A DNA stretch of 64,000 nucleotides. Origin: Deltaproteobacteria bacterium (GTDB lineage Bacteria > Myxococcota_A > UBA9160 > UBA4427). Position numbers and translations under genes: made by a program. Below are positions 63,601 to 64,000 of this stretch, one piece after another. The DNA is taken from positions 36,201 to 100,200 of the forward strand of contig JAJDAN010000060.1 of assembly GCA_029261855.1 (NCBI GenBank), read 5' to 3'. Numbering within the stretch: the first letter of the stretch is position 1; each line of letters opens with the position of its first letter. The notes under the pieces are model-generated. The model saw only the letters and a list, made by a program, of their open reading frames with translations. It did no database searches and was not told the origin of the DNA.

Positions 63601-63729
63601 GTCGATCCCAGGCACGGAATCCGTGAACAGCGCGCAGAGCGCACGGGCGTCGCGGCCCGCTCCACAGAGATCCGGGGCGGCCGGCGACTGGTGCCGGTCG
63701 ATACCGATGAACCGACCGAGGATAGTCAA
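60700..63729 (-). CDS. Caspase-like protease fused to a Ski2/Hel308-like helicase
   Basis: 1,009 residues from TTG 63729. Residues 1-230 are a caspase-fold (C14) protease: RFIGIDRHQSP opens it; the catalytic His81 is in FTFSGHGSHDH; Cys127 is in FLDCCFSG. From about 285 comes an SF2 helicase of Ski2 type: motif I APTSSGKT (Lys312), motif II DEAQ (408-411), SAT (445-447), motif V region VLVATSTVAAGINTP and motif VI GRAGR (656-660). A winged-helix and helical part follow, then a helix-hairpin-helix near the end (LALGDAGITTADELWAAEP). All catalytic residues are present. The helicase probably senses nucleic acid and controls the protease. No associated protease substrate is evident. Confidence 0.9.
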   Translation of the reverse strand: MTILGRFIGIDRHQSPAAPDLCGAGRDARALCALFTDSVPGIDARALLDENASCEQLRASLQEVFAAATPDDTVIFTFSGHGSHDHRLIAHDTDLDDWEATSIAMSDLAQMFRDSKAGSILCFLDCCFSGATPARVLEDSPASRDTPFDGATFGGTGRVMVTASGLDEPAYEHPTERHGLLTKALIEAALGADGALPVASLMESVIAAVRARAQTMGVVQTPVLFGKIDGGFVMPALRRGDAYFAEFPDLIRVPVGAPLDDLLQLGIPQEAVDAWKVEYPDGLNAIQQTAINEHGVLHGESLLTVAPTSSGKTFVGELAAIRAVADGRKAVFLLPYKALVNEKYEQFLSVYEDRMGARVVRCTGDYLDETALFLNAKYDIAVLTFEMFLSLAVGNPAVIHRLGLVVVDEAQFITDRSRGIVVELLLTYLATAKQRGIEPQVVALSATIGDLNHFHEWLQCATLIWSERPVPLVYGVMDRAGVFEHCTESGQEGQTQLLPPHAVHQRKQKASSQDVIVPLVRNLLNDPEADERVLIFRNTRGAVEGCAMYLANELGLPPAQAVIDALPTEDASTVSGTLRKALGGGTAFHSTNLSREERAAVEQAFRDAGSGVKVLVATSTVAAGINTPTSTVVIVEHSFPWENQEFTRSQVLNMAGRAGRLGYNESGRAVLLATTGMERRRLYEKYVTSPPEPVESTFSTDDLATWVVRLLAQVESVPRADVATLLANTYGGYLFARTDPSWQRRAASEIEALVSRMLDAELIEEVDGDVSLTLLGRACGNSSLAFESALRVVEMVREAESALQPMDLLALVQVLPEMDAQYTPLFKRGQKDRVWPGEIQHHLSPTASCWMRTHARDQWAPTARAKRLCILAAWIDGTTTEAIQNRFTINPFQGLVGPGDIRGIADASRFRLRSAYEIAVEAQPSVCPDPQEMDVLTRQLEVGIPPSLVPLLEMPLTLTRGEYLALGDAGITTADELWAAEPDFLRSILSAATVTRIEQHRPERNPSPV

Positions 63730-63797
63730 GGCAGCTCGGCCCAGCTTCGCGCTGGGCTGAGCCGTGGCGCTCTCACCTCAGCAGTCGTACTGGTCAC
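63726..63797 (-). CDS. 23-codon leader ORF overlapping the caspase-helicase start
   Basis: GTG 63797 with a strong ribosome binding site (GGGAGGTGGAGAC) and 23 codons, MTSTTAEVRAPRLSPARSWA then ELP. Its TGA overlaps the caspase-helicase TTG (TTGA), and the large gene has no good binding site of its own. Ribosomes finishing the short ORF could restart on the helicase gene. This may be a coupling leader peptide; a sequencing slip joining the two frames is the alternative. Confidence 0.5.
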   Translation of the reverse strand: MTSTTAEVRAPRLSPARSWAELP

Positions 63798-63810
63798 GTC
63801 TCCACCTCCC

Positions 63811-64000
63811 TGCGGGACAAGTTAGCTGCGCCTCGCTCCGGGAGGAAGCGTGCGGACTGCCGTTCCGAGACCCAGGGCACCGACGGGCGAGGCGAGTCTG
63901 ACGGGCGTAGGCTCGAACGGTCTCCATGGACGGGTGCCGGGTCTGGTCCTTCAGCCTGAGGAAGGTGACCCCATTGGCAGCGGCCAGGGGTTACAGGCCA
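63811..64000. other. Right edge of window, no gene recognised
   Basis: 190 bp upstream of the leader ORF. It should hold the promoter of the caspase-helicase on the minus strand, but no clear sigma70 pair was found. No copy of the tRNA-Gly 3' end is seen. Confidence 0.3.

Larger units (their letters stand above)
44560..64000. mobile_element. Integrative element / genomic island inserted at tRNA-Gly (right end not seen)
   Basis: Starting right after the tRNA, core genes stop and accessory genes begin: tyrosine integrase, HTH proteins, DUF3102 protein, serine recombinase, unrecognised proteins and a caspase-helicase fusion. Long intergenic gaps and a more AT-rich patch at 50.9-51.8 kb contrast with the compact core. 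I found no second copy of the tRNA 3' end inside the window, so the right boundary is probably beyond 64,000. The left edge is approximate. Confidence 0.75.

Noticed and set aside
63930..63960. Weak resemblance to the tRNA-Gly T arm (ctcgaacggtctcc) as a right attachment site
   Set aside because: Too short and too many mismatches; any tRNA-like repeat should be longer and exact.

Overview
The window is a contiguous piece of a high-GC bacterial chromosome. The gene content looks like the former Deltaproteobacteria (Myxococcota or a related Desulfobacterota-type lineage). The clues are a membrane-anchored TPR/serine-threonine kinase, a PilZ-PilZ-DUF4388 protein, a cytoplasmic TPR protein of about 2,650 residues, lpxC (so a Gram-negative outer membrane) and paired outer-membrane beta-barrel proteins. 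This placement is inferred from gene content only.

Positions 1-44,500 are core chromosome, densely packed with many 4-nt start/stop overlaps. Regions: ruvC(partial)-ruvA-ruvB; a small inverted-repeat element at the end of ruvB; a TPR-kinase and lpxC; PilZ and a giant TPR gene on the minus strand; pyrK-pyrD; the translation/RNA cluster rimP-nusA-infB-ylxP-rbfA-truB-rpsO-pnp, followed by dut, cdsA and a GNAT gene; two paralogous porins and purC on the minus strand; purF and a glutamine-synthetase-like gene; PilZ-DUF4388; an SDR; nadB with a lipoprotein on the minus strand; a lytic transglycosylase, pgsA and a nucleotide-sugar dehydrogenase. Candidate sigma70-type promoters are visible before rimP, rpsO and tRNA-Gly, and several strong hairpin terminators separate convergent genes.

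At 44,482 a tRNA-Gly(GCC) is followed directly by a tyrosine integrase. From there to the right edge every gene is accessory: small HTH proteins, a DUF3102-type protein, unrecognised proteins, a large serine recombinase, a membrane protein/lipoprotein pair and a GIY-YIG-like nuclease. This is read as an integrative element or genomic island using the tRNA as its attachment site; its right end is not seen.

The most interesting gene is at 60,700-63,729 (minus strand). It encodes a 1,009-residue protein joining an N-terminal caspase-like (C14) protease to a complete Ski2/Hel308-like SF2 helicase. It is preceded by a well-initiated 23-codon ORF whose stop overlaps its TTG start. Its architecture and island location suggest a single-protein conflict/anti-phage system in which a nucleic-acid-sensing helicase controls a suicidal protease. 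That role is inference. The island also holds structured intergenic DNA, including an inverted repeat that would pair with a ribosome binding site and start codon at 49.0 kb.
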